From CAZFDT01 sp964518335 (GTDB lineage: Bacteria > Planctomycetota > Phycisphaerae > Phycisphaerales > Phycisphaeraceae), in assembly GCA_964518335.1 (NCBI GenBank), contig CAZFDT010000049.1, positions 1 through 37,668 on the forward strand: a stretch of DNA of 37,668 nt, in the 5' to 3' direction. Position 1 is the first letter of the stretch, and every line of letters begins with the position of its first letter. Below the pieces are notes generated by a model, which saw only the letters and a program-made list of their open reading frames with translations, searched no databases and was not told the DNA's origin. A program made the position numbers and the translations under genes. Shown here piece by piece: positions 6,086 through 14,453 of the stretch.

Positions 6086-8269
6086 ATGTCGCGACCGAAG
6101 CAGGCGGCGCTGCACGTTGTCGTAGGTCTGTTGGCGGCGCTGGTCCTGACCGGGCCGCTGTTTGCTCAGGCGCAGCGGACGCCGGCCCAGTTGTGGGATG
6201 ACTTCAATCACTACGTGCTGATCGCGCGGCCGGACCTGGCCGCCGCGGCGGGCGAGGCGCTGCTCAATGCCGCCGAGCCGGCGGCGATCCTCGACGTGGT
6301 CGAGGCCAGCGACTTCAAGGACCTGCGGGCGTTGGATCAGGGCACGCGGATCGACGACGTGCGCGAGGTCGCAGCGCGCCTGGCACAGACCATTCAGGAC
6401 GCGCGCATCGCGCGCAGCCGCGAGGATCAGCGCATCGCCGCCGACATCGAACTGCTGGACAAGGGCCAGCGTCCGTTCTCCGAAGCCACCGAGCGCCTGC
6501 GCGCCGCCGGTCAGTATGCCGCGCCGCAGTTGCTCGCCACGCTCCTGGATGACAGCAAGTCACTGCAGCACCCGTCGGTGCTCTCGTCGATCGTGTCGAT
6601 CGGTCGGCCGCTGGTGTATCCGCTGAGTGTGGCGTTGCCCGATCTGCCGCCGGTGACGCAACGTCAGATCGCTCAGGCGCTGGCTGAGATCGGCTATCCA
6701 CTGGCGCTGCCGTACATGAAACGGGTGCTCGAAGATGCCGGGACGGATCCTTCGGTGAAGCAGACGGTGCAGACGGCGTACAACCTGGTCGCCGCCCACG
6801 TGCGCACGCCCACAAACGTGAGCGCCGCCGAGCTGTTCTATCAGTTGGGCATGAGCCAGTACACGGCCGCGAGTGTGGGTCAGAAACCGGTGGGCTTTGA
6901 CCCGGCGACGGGCAAGGGGCTGGTGTGGGCGTTCATCGGCGTCGAGGGCGGGCTGGTTCCCACGCCTGTGCCCGGCGAGATTTTCGGCGACGTGCTGGCC
7001 ATGCGAGACGCTCAGCAGGCCCTGGCGCTGGACGCCCGTATGGACAAAGCCCTGACGCTGTGGCTGATGGCCAATCTTCGCCGCGAGAACCGCCTGCCCG
7101 AGGGCCAGACCGATCCGAGCTACCCCGGCCATCTGCAGCCGGCCTCGTACTACGCCATGCTGGCCGGCCCGCAGCGCCAGCACGAGGTGCTCAACCGCGC
7201 TCTGGACGACGGCGACGCTGCACTTGCCCTCGATGCCATCGCGGCGCTGGGCGCCACCGCCGGACCCGACGCGCTGGTCAACAAGCAGGGCGCGGTCATG
7301 CCGCTGATCCGGGCGCTGACCTATCCCGATCGCCGGGTGCGTTACAGCGCGGCGATCGCCTTGGCACATGCGAGGCCGAAGGCCGACTTCCCCGAGTCCT
7401 ACCGCGTCGTGCCCGTGCTGGCCGAGGCCGTGCGCCAGACCGACACGAAGTACGCCGTGGTGGTCGGCCGCACCGGCGAGGACGCCAACTCGCTGCGTGC
7501 GTCGGTGGCCGAGCTGGGCTATGAGACGTACGCCGACACGTCGCTGGACGCGATGCGCTCAGCGATCGCGGGGCTGCCCGGCGTCGATCTGGTGGTCATC
7601 AGCGGCGACGCCGACGCCGTCGAGTCGTTCGTCCGTCGCACCGGGGGAGACTACAAGCTCGCCACCGTGCCTGTGCTGGCCATCGTCACCACCGGCGACC
7701 AGATCGAGCTGTCCCGCCGCATGAATACCGAGAAGCGCCTGTCCACCACGGTGGCGGGCGACCCCGCCCAACTTCGCTCGGCGGTCGAGCAGTCGGCCAA
7801 GTCGCTCTCGGGTGAGCCCATCGCCGGCGACGAAGCCACCGGCTACGCCACGCGGGCGATCGACATGCTCGGCCTCATCGCGCTGGAGAACAAGGGCGTG
7901 CTCAACCCGATGGACGCCCAGCCGGCGCTGGTCTCGGCGTTAAGCGATGACCGCGACGAAGTGGCCGTCGGCGCGTCGCGCGTGCTGGCGATGCTCGACA
8001 GCGCTGACGCCCAGAAGGCCGTCGCCACGGCGGCGCTGGCATCGAGCGATCCGCAGGTGCAGGTGCCCATGCTCAAGAACCTGGCCACCAGCGCCAACAC
8101 GTTCGGAAACCGCCTCGAGGCGTCGCACACCGACCGGCTGCTGGAGCTGGTCAAGACCGGCGATGGCGACACAGCGCTGGCCGCCGCCCAGGCGCATGGT
8201 GCGCTGCAGTTGCCCACCAGCCACGCTGTCGAGTTGCTGCTGGTCAAGCCGACCGCCAACGGCCAGTGA
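6086..8269 (+). CDS. Secreted HEAT-repeat protein with receiver-like domain
   Basis: 727 residues from ATG 6086, which has AAGGAG seven bases upstream. Seen: a signal peptide (about 1-28, hydrophobic LHVVVGLLAALVLTGPLFA followed by QAQ); helical Ala/Leu-rich repeats of HEAT type, for example around residues 150-230 and 360-440 (AIAALGATAGPDALV, YSAAIALAHARP). Residues about 455-576 have alternating strands and helices of a response-regulator receiver (YAVVVGRTGEDANSLRASVA, then VDLVVISGD, then VPVLAIVT), but the phospho-acceptor position at the end of VDLVVIS is not Asp. HEAT-type repeats return to the end. The likely role is a periplasmic scaffold; no catalytic motif was found. A strong promoter and palindrome precede it. 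Confidence 0.72.
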   Translation: MSRPKQAALHVVVGLLAALVLTGPLFAQAQRTPAQLWDDFNHYVLIARPDLAAAAGEALLNAAEPAAILDVVEASDFKDLRALDQGTRIDDVREVAARLAQTIQDARIARSREDQRIAADIELLDKGQRPFSEATERLRAAGQYAAPQLLATLLDDSKSLQHPSVLSSIVSIGRPLVYPLSVALPDLPPVTQRQIAQALAEIGYPLALPYMKRVLEDAGTDPSVKQTVQTAYNLVAAHVRTPTNVSAAELFYQLGMSQYTAASVGQKPVGFDPATGKGLVWAFIGVEGGLVPTPVPGEIFGDVLAMRDAQQALALDARMDKALTLWLMANLRRENRLPEGQTDPSYPGHLQPASYYAMLAGPQRQHEVLNRALDDGDAALALDAIAALGATAGPDALVNKQGAVMPLIRALTYPDRRVRYSAAIALAHARPKADFPESYRVVPVLAEAVRQTDTKYAVVVGRTGEDANSLRASVAELGYETYADTSLDAMRSAIAGLPGVDLVVISGDADAVESFVRRTGGDYKLATVPVLAIVTTGDQIELSRRMNTEKRLSTTVAGDPAQLRSAVEQSAKSLSGEPIAGDEATGYATRAIDMLGLIALENKGVLNPMDAQPALVSALSDDRDEVAVGASRVLAMLDSADAQKAVATAALASSDPQVQVPMLKNLATSANTFGNRLEASHTDRLLELVKTGDGDTALAAAQAHGALQLPTSHAVELLLVKPTANGQ

Positions 8270-8297
8270 CCTCGCGCGACGATAACCCGATAAGGCA

Positions 8298-8326
8298 ACG
8301 GGCCGCCGGCGTCACCGGCGGCCCGT
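8298..8326 (+). terminator. Hairpin between the HEAT-repeat gene and rnpB
   Basis: ACGGGCCGCCGG (8298-8309) pairs perfectly with CCGGCGGCCCGT (8315-8326) around CGTCA. It lies 28 bases after the HEAT gene stop and just beyond the 3' end of rnpB, which runs the other way, so it could end both transcripts. There is no U-tract on either side, so intrinsic termination is plausible but not certain. Confidence 0.6.
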
Positions 8327-8336
8327 TCCATTTCAG

Positions 8337-8808
8337 CGGCGTGGACCGTAAGCCGAATTCTGTTCCTCATTGCTGAGGGACGGCCATTTCTCTAGGTCCG
8401 CCGTTGCCGACGGACTCAAGCGACCTACCCGCCCCACTGCACCCAGACCGGTGAGCCCCCGGAAGTAAAACTTCCGGGGGCGGGGGCTGCTTGGTCTTGC
8501 ACGCGGTGGGGCTTGCCGTGCCTGAGCGGTCGCCCGTTCAGCGGTGGTCTCTTACACCACCATTTCACCCTTACTGGAAGAGGTGTCTGGGTGCCTATGT
8601 GTCTAGGTTGTCTGGTCACAAAGACACTCAGACACCCAGACCACCAGACACCTCTTCCAGCGGTATGTTTTCTGTGGCGCTGTCCCTGGCGTCGTCGTCG
8701 CCAACGATGCCGGTGGGCGTTACCCACCACCGTGGTCCGGTCGTGTTCGGACTTTCCTCCCCTGGAACAACTCGCGTCATTCCGGGGGCGGCCGCCGCGT
8801 CCACGCCG
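8337..8808 (-). ncRNA. rnpB: RNase P RNA, bacterial class A
   Basis: Catalytic RNA that matures the 5' ends of tRNAs. Reading the minus strand: 5' P1 strand (8808-8799) pairs over ten bases with the 3' strand (8346-8337). GGAGGAAAGTCCGAACAC (around 8745-8762) is the conserved CR-I core; AAGGGTGAAA and GTAAGAGACCACCGC (about 8530-8573) are CR-II/III; GGGTAGGTCGCTTGAG and ACAGAATTCGGCTTA near the 3' end are CR-IV/V. A perfect 11-base hairpin at 8456-8480 fits the P16/P17 region. The RNA is about 470 nt, longer than E. coli (377), mostly through a long hairpin at 8574-8660 in the P12 position. Exact ends are set from P1 pairing. Confidence 0.95.
8574..8660 (-). repeat. Octamer repeat hairpin inside rnpB (P12 region)
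   Basis: A 17-base perfect stem (8574-8590 with 8644-8660) encloses words of period eight. On the plus strand the left side reads GTGTCTGG, GTGCCTAT, GTGTCTAG, then a nine-base GTTGTCTGG (8583-8615). The right side reads AGACACTC, AGACACCC, AGACCACC, AGACACCT (8622-8653). The two sides are reverse-complement versions of one octamer family, so the insertion folds as an extended P12 arm. Confidence 0.85.
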
Positions 8809-8825
8809 ACATCAGTATAGGCGGC

Positions 8826-8882
8826 GTGAGGGATCAGTGATCAGTGGTGGGCAAGCGTGACCCCTCGCAAATGATCCCTCAC
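8826..8882. repeat. Inverted repeat with heptamer core upstream of rnpB
   Basis: GTGAGGGATCA (8826-8836) is the exact reverse complement of TGATCCCTCAC (8872-8882). The left arm continues into two copies of ATCAGTG (8833-8846). The element fills the gap between the 5' end of rnpB and the next gene on the plus strand, so it sits in the upstream region of both. It could be part of the rnpB promoter region or a dispersed repeat. Confidence 0.6.
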
Positions 8883-8911
8883 CACTTACTCTTCCATGCT
8901 ATTCTTCCTTC

Positions 8912-9895
8912 ATGGCCGATGCAGTTGCCGCGGAAGTGACGATCTGGACCGACGGGCCGCGGGCCGCGGCGGTGGGTGATGTGATCGAGTTGATGGGGGG
9001 TCAGGTCAAGCCGATCGGCGTGGGCGGACCGCGCGTCGCCGAGGTGGATGAGCTGGCGCGGCGATGTGATTGCCGACGGGACGACGATTTCCGCAAGATG
9101 CTGATCGATCGGCCGGCATCCTACGTGGTGCTGGCAACCATGGACGAAGCGACGTGCGACGACCTGACTTACGCCGCGGAGCAAAGCTCGACCATACTGG
9201 CGATCGAGCCGCCGGCGACGACGGGCGACGACCTGGACACACTGGTGTCGGCGATGGATGCCGGGGCGCAGCGCATCGTGCCGATGCCGGCCTTCGTCGC
9301 CACGCCCGGCTGGACGCGCGCCGCCGATCCACGCGAGACGCTCGGATCGCCGCGATCGCTCGTGTTCGACACCTGCGGCCGCCTCAGCGAGACGTCGCTG
9401 TTCGCCCGCCTGCTCGACGCATGGCAGACGCTCATGCACTTCACGGGTATGCCCCAGAGCATTGACGCGGCGCTGGCCGGCCCCATCACCGACGTGCCGC
9501 GCGATCTGCGTGGCATGACGGGTTCGATCACCGCTCACGCGCGGCTCACGGACGGCGCATCGGCGGTGATCCGTGCCACGGATCGGGCCGGCGTGTCGCG
9601 GCGGCTGCTCCACGTCATCAGCGACGCCGCCGATCTGCAGGTGCGTGACGCCGACTACGAGTTGCACGACGCAACGGGCACACTGATCGACGAGCACCGC
9701 CCCAAGCTTGCCCGCACCGGCCTGGCGGACCTGATCGCCGCGCAGTGGCAGCGGTTGATCGAGCGCCGCGGCGACGCCTCGACCTGGCCCCACGGCCTCG
9801 ACGCCGACGCCTTGGCGTGCTGTCAGGCGTGTCTCCTCAGCGCCAAGACCGGCACGCCGGAGGACCCCGGCAAGCTCCTGCGCATGCGGCGATAG
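8912..9895 (+). CDS. Conserved protein, possibly oxidoreductase-like (Gfo/Idh/MocA)
   Basis: 327 residues, cytosolic, no signal peptide or membrane segment. Residues about 6-120 alternate strands and helices as in a Rossmann fold (AEVTIWTDGPRAAAVGDVIE, then YVVLATMDEATCDDL, then ILAIEPPATTGDDL). Residues about 125-300 look like the alpha/beta C-terminal half of Gfo/Idh/MocA proteins (GSITAHARLTDGASAVIRAT). The glycine-rich nucleotide-binding GxGxxG and the EKP/EKPxA motif of true family members are absent; EPPATT stands near that place. So it may be a non-catalytic relative. No Shine-Dalgarno precedes ATG 8912. I do not recognise a specific function. Confidence 0.5.
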   Translation: MADAVAAEVTIWTDGPRAAAVGDVIELMGGQVKPIGVGGPRVAEVDELARRCDCRRDDDFRKMLIDRPASYVVLATMDEATCDDLTYAAEQSSTILAIEPPATTGDDLDTLVSAMDAGAQRIVPMPAFVATPGWTRAADPRETLGSPRSLVFDTCGRLSETSLFARLLDAWQTLMHFTGMPQSIDAALAGPITDVPRDLRGMTGSITAHARLTDGASAVIRATDRAGVSRRLLHVISDAADLQVRDADYELHDATGTLIDEHRPKLARTGLADLIAAQWQRLIERRGDASTWPHGLDADALACCQACLLSAKTGTPEDPGKLLRMRR

Positions 9896-10012
9896 TCGCG
9901 GCGGCGGCGAAAGGGCCTCGCCACGCGATCGCGATCTCACGACGTCGCCGACTTGACCAAACTCCCGCGTGGCTCGATACTTGGAGCCACTTCACCCCCG
10001 GAGCGATTCCCC

Positions 10013-11101
10013 ATGAAACAAGTCGTCGCGGTGTTGATACTGGTGTGCATGGCGGCACTCACGACCGGCTGCGAATCCTGGGCGACCTCGGGCCAATCCA
10101 ACCTCCTGCTGGACGCCGTCGATGCCCAGCGCCTGGGCTACGCACCGGGCTGGGCCAGCTCCATCGCCCTGCGCGGCGGTCAGAAAGTGCGTTCCGCCGC
10201 GCTGCTCGGCGATCTGCTCATTTTCGTCGAGGAGCCCGACAACCTCGTCACCGCCCTGTCGTCGCGCGACGGCAAGCTCCGCTGGCGAAAGGTGATCGGC
10301 GGGCCCAGTGACGTGCTCTACGGACCCTACCGCACCGGTGACGAGGTGTACGTCAACAGTGAAACCCAGTTCTTCAAGATCGACGCCAAGACCGGGGACC
10401 TGCTCGAGATCCAGAGACTGGATCACCCCGTGCGCAGCGGCGCCGCCGTCACCGACGGCCTGGCGGTCTTCGGCGGGGCCAACGGCCGCGTCTTCGCCCA
10501 CCAGGTCGCCGCCGGCTACGCCAAGTGGCAGTACGACCTGACCCAGCAGATTCGCGTCGCGCCCGTTCTCACCAGCGTCGATGTCTTTGCCGCCGACGCC
10601 GGCGGCGTCTATGCCATGCTCGAAAGCAGCAGCGGAACCTACTCGTGGCGCGGCCGCACGCACGGCGCCGTCAACGGCCAGCCCGTCGTCAACCGCTTCT
10701 CCGTCCTGCTGCCCTGCGACGACGGCTCGCTCTACGCCCTGGACCGTTCCACCGGGCGCGACCAGTGGATCTATCGCGCACGCCAGGCCCTGCGCACCAC
10801 GCCCGTCGCCATTGACGCCCAGGTGTATCTGCACCTCAACGAGGGAACGCTGGCCATCGACGCGCAGAACGGCAAGGAGCTCTGGACGCGGCCCGACGGC
10901 GCCAAGCCCCTGCTCCGCCGCGACAACACGCTGCTGTTGTCCACCGGCAGGAGCCTCATCCTGGCCGCCCTCGACTCCGGCACCACCCTCGACGAGGCGC
11001 GCACCCGGCCCCTGCGCACCGTGATCGCCGGCCCGGACAACGCCAGCATTTTCCTCGTCTCCACCCGCGGCGACGTGCAGCAACTCACCGCCCGCCAATA
11101 A
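10013..11101 (+). CDS. PQQ-type beta-propeller lipoprotein (BamB-like)
   Basis: 362 residues from ATG 10013, with CGGAG about nine bases upstream. Seen: a lipoprotein signal (MKQVVAVLILVCMAALTTGC) with lipobox LTTGC, so Cys20 is the lipidated residue. It is followed by repeated propeller blades whose signature is A..GxxxW: ALSSRDGKLRWRKVI, KIDAKTGDLLEIQRL, FAHQVAAGYAKWQYDL, ALDRSTGRDQWIYRA, AIDAQNGKELWTRPD. This pattern is shared by BamB and quinoprotein dehydrogenases, but no quinone or metal ligands are visible, so a scaffold role in the envelope is more likely than an enzyme. It is convergent with the ABC exporter gene (24-base gap). Confidence 0.85.
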   Translation: MKQVVAVLILVCMAALTTGCESWATSGQSNLLLDAVDAQRLGYAPGWASSIALRGGQKVRSAALLGDLLIFVEEPDNLVTALSSRDGKLRWRKVIGGPSDVLYGPYRTGDEVYVNSETQFFKIDAKTGDLLEIQRLDHPVRSGAAVTDGLAVFGGANGRVFAHQVAAGYAKWQYDLTQQIRVAPVLTSVDVFAADAGGVYAMLESSSGTYSWRGRTHGAVNGQPVVNRFSVLLPCDDGSLYALDRSTGRDQWIYRARQALRTTPVAIDAQVYLHLNEGTLAIDAQNGKELWTRPDGAKPLLRRDNTLLLSTGRSLILAALDSGTTLDEARTRPLRTVIAGPDNASIFLVSTRGDVQQLTARQ

Positions 11102-11125
11102 CGCTCCGATCTGAAGCGCCCACAC

Positions 11126-12982
11126 TTACACCGCGACCGTGTCGCTCGTGAGTTGTGTGCGCACCAGGCTGCGGTAAGCCTCGCATCGCTCCATGAGCCG
11201 GGCGTGCGAGCCCTGGTCGAGGATGCGCCCGTCGTGCATCACGACGATGAGGTCGGCATCGACGACGGTGCTCAGGCGATGGGCGATGGTGAAGGTGGTG
11301 CGACCGCGGCGGAAGTCGCGCAAGGCCTGGTTGATCTTCGCCTCGCTCTCGGCGTCGATCTGGCTGGTGGCTTCGTCGAGGATGAGGATGGCCGGGTCGC
11401 GCAGGATGGCACGGGCGATGCACAGGCGCTGCTTCTGCCCGCCGCTGAGACCCTCGCCGCCCTCACCCAGCACGGTGAGATACCCGTTGGGCAGCGCGGC
11501 GACGAAGTCGTGGGCGAACGCGGCGGTGGCGGCGGCGACGATCCGGTCCATCGGCGTGTGCCGTCGCCCATAGGCGATGTTCTCGGCGATCGTGCCCGCG
11601 AACAGCACGCTCTGCTGCGTCACCACCGCCATCTGCTTGCGCAGCGATCGCAGGCTCACTGCAGCCACGTCGATGCCGTCGATGCACACGCGGCCGGACT
11701 CGGGCTCCATCAGGCGAGGCAGCAACGACAGCAGCGTCGTCTTGCCCGAGCCATTGCCCCCGACGATGGCGACGTTCTGGCCATGCGTCACGTGCAGAGA
11801 CAGCTCGCGCACCGCCGGGCGATCGGCGCCGGGGTACGTGAAGGTCACGCCCTCGAATGCGATGTCGCGCTGATGCGGCGGCAGGTGCCGGTCGTGCGGC
11901 CGGCGGTGGCCGCTGTACGTCGGTTCCACCGGCGTGTCGAGCGCTTCGAGCACCCGCGCCGCCGCAGCCTCGCTCTCCTTGAGCTGCGTGTGCAACTGCG
12001 TCAGCGGCTTGAGGCTCGCACCCGCCGCCACCAGGGCAAAGAGCACCGTCATGAACCGCTGCGGCTCGTCGTTGCGGTTGAAAATCAGCCATGCCGCGAT
12101 CGTCGCCACCGCCATCACGCCCAGGATTGCCACCGTCTCGATCACCGGCGACGACAGCGACCGCGCCCGCCGCATCTTCATCTGCTCGCTGAACAGGCTG
12201 CGGTTGAGCTGGCTGAATCGCCGCCGCTCGTAGCCCTCGGCCTGATGCACTTTCACCACGCGCAGGCCGCCCAGGGACTCGTGCATCGCCCCGATGATGC
12301 GACCCTGCTGGTTGAGCACCCGCTTGCTCGCACGACGGATGATCTTGCCGAACTTGCGCAGCAGCACCACGATCACCGGCGCGCCCACCAGCACGATCAG
12401 CGACAGCATCCAGTCGATCGCCAGGGCGACGGCGAGCGCGGCGACGCCCTTGAGAATCTCGGCGACGGCCTTGCCCAGGATCTCCTGATGCCCGCGGGCC
12501 AGGGCGCGCGTGTCCACCACGGTGCGGCTGATGTAGTCGGCCGATCCTCGCTGCAGTGACACCGCCATCGGGGCGTGGACGAACCGGCGGAACATCCGCG
12601 CCCGCAGGTCCATCGCCGCTCGCTCGGCGATCACCAGCGTCGTCACCGTGTGGATGTAGCGCCCCGTGCTGCCGATGAGCGTGAGCGCGGCGATGATCGC
12701 CATCACCACGACGAACGCCCAGAACGGATCGGCGGGCATCGCCGACGCGGCGCCGTGCAGCAGGTCGTACAGCCACGCCGGCATCGACTCGGGACGCAGG
12801 TAGTGGTCCACGAGCTCCTGCACCGTGCGCTTCTGCTGCAGCAGCAGGCTGAAGGTGGGCAGCATCATGCCCAGGCCCGCGCCGAAGCAGGCGGCGGAGA
12901 TCATCGCCCCCCCCAGCGCGATCGCCAGCGCCCGCTTGTAGGCGAAGAGCGTGCCGACGGTTTTCCAGAACGGGTTACGCAT
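11126..12982 (-). CDS. ABC exporter, MsbA/lipid-flippase type (fused TMD-NBD)
   Basis: 618 residues; a half-transporter that works as a homodimer. Seen: six membrane helices in about residues 15-325 with the type IV exporter coupling regions, then a nucleotide-binding domain with Walker A GGNGSGKTT (408-416), Q-loop Q456, signature LSGGQ (512-516), Walker B ILILDE (532-537) and switch His568. All are intact, so it should hydrolyse ATP. The unusually long loop RPESMPAWLYDLLHGAASAMPADP (about 63-86) between the first two helices is predicted to lie outside the cytoplasm. Substrate cannot be read from sequence; lipid or lipid-linked sugar export is the usual role. It follows aroA by 44 bases on the same strand. 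Confidence 0.92.
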   Translation of the reverse strand: MRNPFWKTVGTLFAYKRALAIALGGAMISAACFGAGLGMMLPTFSLLLQQKRTVQELVDHYLRPESMPAWLYDLLHGAASAMPADPFWAFVVVMAIIAALTLIGSTGRYIHTVTTLVIAERAAMDLRARMFRRFVHAPMAVSLQRGSADYISRTVVDTRALARGHQEILGKAVAEILKGVAALAVALAIDWMLSLIVLVGAPVIVVLLRKFGKIIRRASKRVLNQQGRIIGAMHESLGGLRVVKVHQAEGYERRRFSQLNRSLFSEQMKMRRARSLSSPVIETVAILGVMAVATIAAWLIFNRNDEPQRFMTVLFALVAAGASLKPLTQLHTQLKESEAAAARVLEALDTPVEPTYSGHRRPHDRHLPPHQRDIAFEGVTFTYPGADRPAVRELSLHVTHGQNVAIVGGNGSGKTTLLSLLPRLMEPESGRVCIDGIDVAAVSLRSLRKQMAVVTQQSVLFAGTIAENIAYGRRHTPMDRIVAAATAAFAHDFVAALPNGYLTVLGEGGEGLSGGQKQRLCIARAILRDPAILILDEATSQIDAESEAKINQALRDFRRGRTTFTIAHRLSTVVDADLIVVMHDGRILDQGSHARLMERCEAYRSLVRTQLTSDTVAV

Positions 12983-13026
12983 GCCTTGGCGTCGAAGCCG
13001 CGGGCCTTTCCGGGGGCGCCACGCGG

Positions 13027-14325
13027 CTAGGAAGCGATCCGCAAACGCTCAAGATACTCGAAGAAGTCGGGGAAGGTCTTGTTGACGCAGGCCGGATCGT
13101 GGAGGGTCAGGCCCGGTGATGTCGGGTGCAGGCCGGCCACGGCAAAGCTCATCGCCATGCGGTGGTCGTCGTAGGTGTCGATCGCGGCGGGCAGGAGCTT
13201 GGGCGGCGGTTGGATCGTCAGGTCATCGCCGTCGATCGTCACCACGGCGCCGAGCTTCTCCAGTTCGGTCCGCAGAGCCGCCATGCGGTCGGTCTCCTTG
13301 ACGCGGAGGTTGCCGACGTTGCGGATCGTCGTCGGGCCATGGGCGAATAGCGCCGTCACCGCCAGCGTTTGGGCCATGTCCGGCATCGCGTTAAGGTCCA
13401 CGTCGATGCCACGCAGGCCCCCCGTCGCCGGCGCCATGACCGTGATGGCATCCGGCTCGTAGATCACCGCGGCGCCCATGGGTTGCAGCACGCGCTCGGC
13501 GAACCAGGCGTCGCCCTGCACGCTGCGGAAGCCCAAGCCCTTGATCGTGACCTTGCTGCCGGGGATCACTGCAGCGGCGGCAAGGAAGTAGCTGGCGTTG
13601 GATGCGTCGGGCTCGATGGTGTAGTCCAGCCCGCGATAGCGGCCGGGCCTGACCGCGATGCGGGCGAAAGCTTCGTCCACTTCGGCATCGATGCCGAACC
13701 GCGCCATCAGCGCCAGCGTCATCTCGACGTATGGCCGCGACGTGACCGGACCACGAAAGCGCAGCACGATTCCTTCGGCCATGCACGGGCCAGTCATGAG
13801 CAGCGCGGTGATGAACTGGCTCGACTGGGTCGGCGCCATCTCGATCTCGCCGCCGCGCAGCCCGTCGGCGACGATCCGCAGCGGTGGGTAGCCTTCGGCC
13901 ATGGCGTAGTCGATCCGCGCCCCCAGGCGGCGCAGCGGCTCGACGAGCTCGCCGATGGGCCTCTGCCTCATGCGGGCGACGCCGTCGAGCGTGAACGTGC
14001 CGCGGCCCAGACAGCACGCCGCAGCCAGCGGGCGCATGGCGGTCCCGGCGTTGCCCAGGTTCAGTGCAGCACCCGTCGCGGGGATGGCGCCGCCGCCGCC
14101 GACGATCGACGCGTGTTCGTCGTGCCGGCGCACGTCGAAACCCAGGTCGGCCAGGGCCCCGAGCATGACCGTCGTGTCGTCGGCGATCAGCGGCCGACGG
14201 ATCGTCGATGGCCCCTGGGCCAGCGCCGCCAGCAGCAGCGCCCGGTTGGTCAGTGACTTGGAGCCCGGCGGCGTCAGCGTCGCACGGATCGGCCCCGTCG
14301 GCGTGATGGTGATGGAATCGGGCAT
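13027..14325 (-). CDS. aroA: 3-phosphoshikimate 1-carboxyvinyltransferase (EPSP synthase)
   Basis: Sixth step of the shikimate pathway: shikimate-3-phosphate plus PEP gives EPSP. Seen: 432 residues; PPGSKSLTNR (19-28) with the PEP-binding Lys23 and Arg28, LNLGNAGTAMRPLAA near 88-102 (the family's PEP-site signature), RMRQRPIGELVEPLR, late RVKETDRMAAL, and YDDHRMAMSFAVAG near the C-terminus. Length fits (about 430). The glycine of the LGNAGT motif marks a glyphosate-sensitive class I-type site. ATG 14325 is used because the conserved strand begins right after it. The Shine-Dalgarno AGGG lies eight bases upstream, inside a repeat hairpin. ATG 14388 would start within that repeat. Confidence 0.96.
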   Translation of the reverse strand: MPDSITITPTGPIRATLTPPGSKSLTNRALLLAALAQGPSTIRRPLIADDTTVMLGALADLGFDVRRHDEHASIVGGGGAIPATGAALNLGNAGTAMRPLAAACCLGRGTFTLDGVARMRQRPIGELVEPLRRLGARIDYAMAEGYPPLRIVADGLRGGEIEMAPTQSSQFITALLMTGPCMAEGIVLRFRGPVTSRPYVEMTLALMARFGIDAEVDEAFARIAVRPGRYRGLDYTIEPDASNASYFLAAAAVIPGSKVTIKGLGFRSVQGDAWFAERVLQPMGAAVIYEPDAITVMAPATGGLRGIDVDLNAMPDMAQTLAVTALFAHGPTTIRNVGNLRVKETDRMAALRTELEKLGAVVTIDGDDLTIQPPPKLLPAAIDTYDDHRMAMSFAVAGLHPTSPGLTLHDPACVNKTFPDFFEYLERLRIAS

Positions 14326-14332
14326 TGTCTTT

Positions 14333-14450
14333 CCCTCTCCCTTTGGGAGAGGGTGGCGAGTCTTCGAGCCGGGTGAGGGTGCGTCCAACTGTCACTGACG
14401 CCCGTGATACGGGACACGCCCTCACCCCAGCCCTCTCCCGGAGGGCGAGG
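14333..14450. repeat. Composite G/C-rich hairpin repeat between groES and aroA
   Basis: CCCTCTCCC (14333-14341), TTT, GGGAGAGGG (14345-14353) is a perfect hairpin. It is followed by GGGTGAGGG (about 14371-14381), a small CCCGT-GAT-ACGGG hairpin (14401-14413), CCCTCACCC (about 14420-14428) and a second CCCTCTCCC (14431-14439) with GAGGGCGAGGG. Such CCCTCTCCC/GGGTGAGGG mosaics occur as dispersed intergenic repeats in many high-GC bacteria. In the aroA transcript the G-rich arm supplies the ribosome-binding purines and the C-rich arm can cover them. Confidence 0.65.
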
Positions 14451-14453
14451 GAG

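Noticed and set aside
8456..8480. Terminator hairpin CCCCCGGAAGT/ACTTCCGGGGG
   Set aside because: It lies inside rnpB and fits the P16/P17 arm of the RNA.
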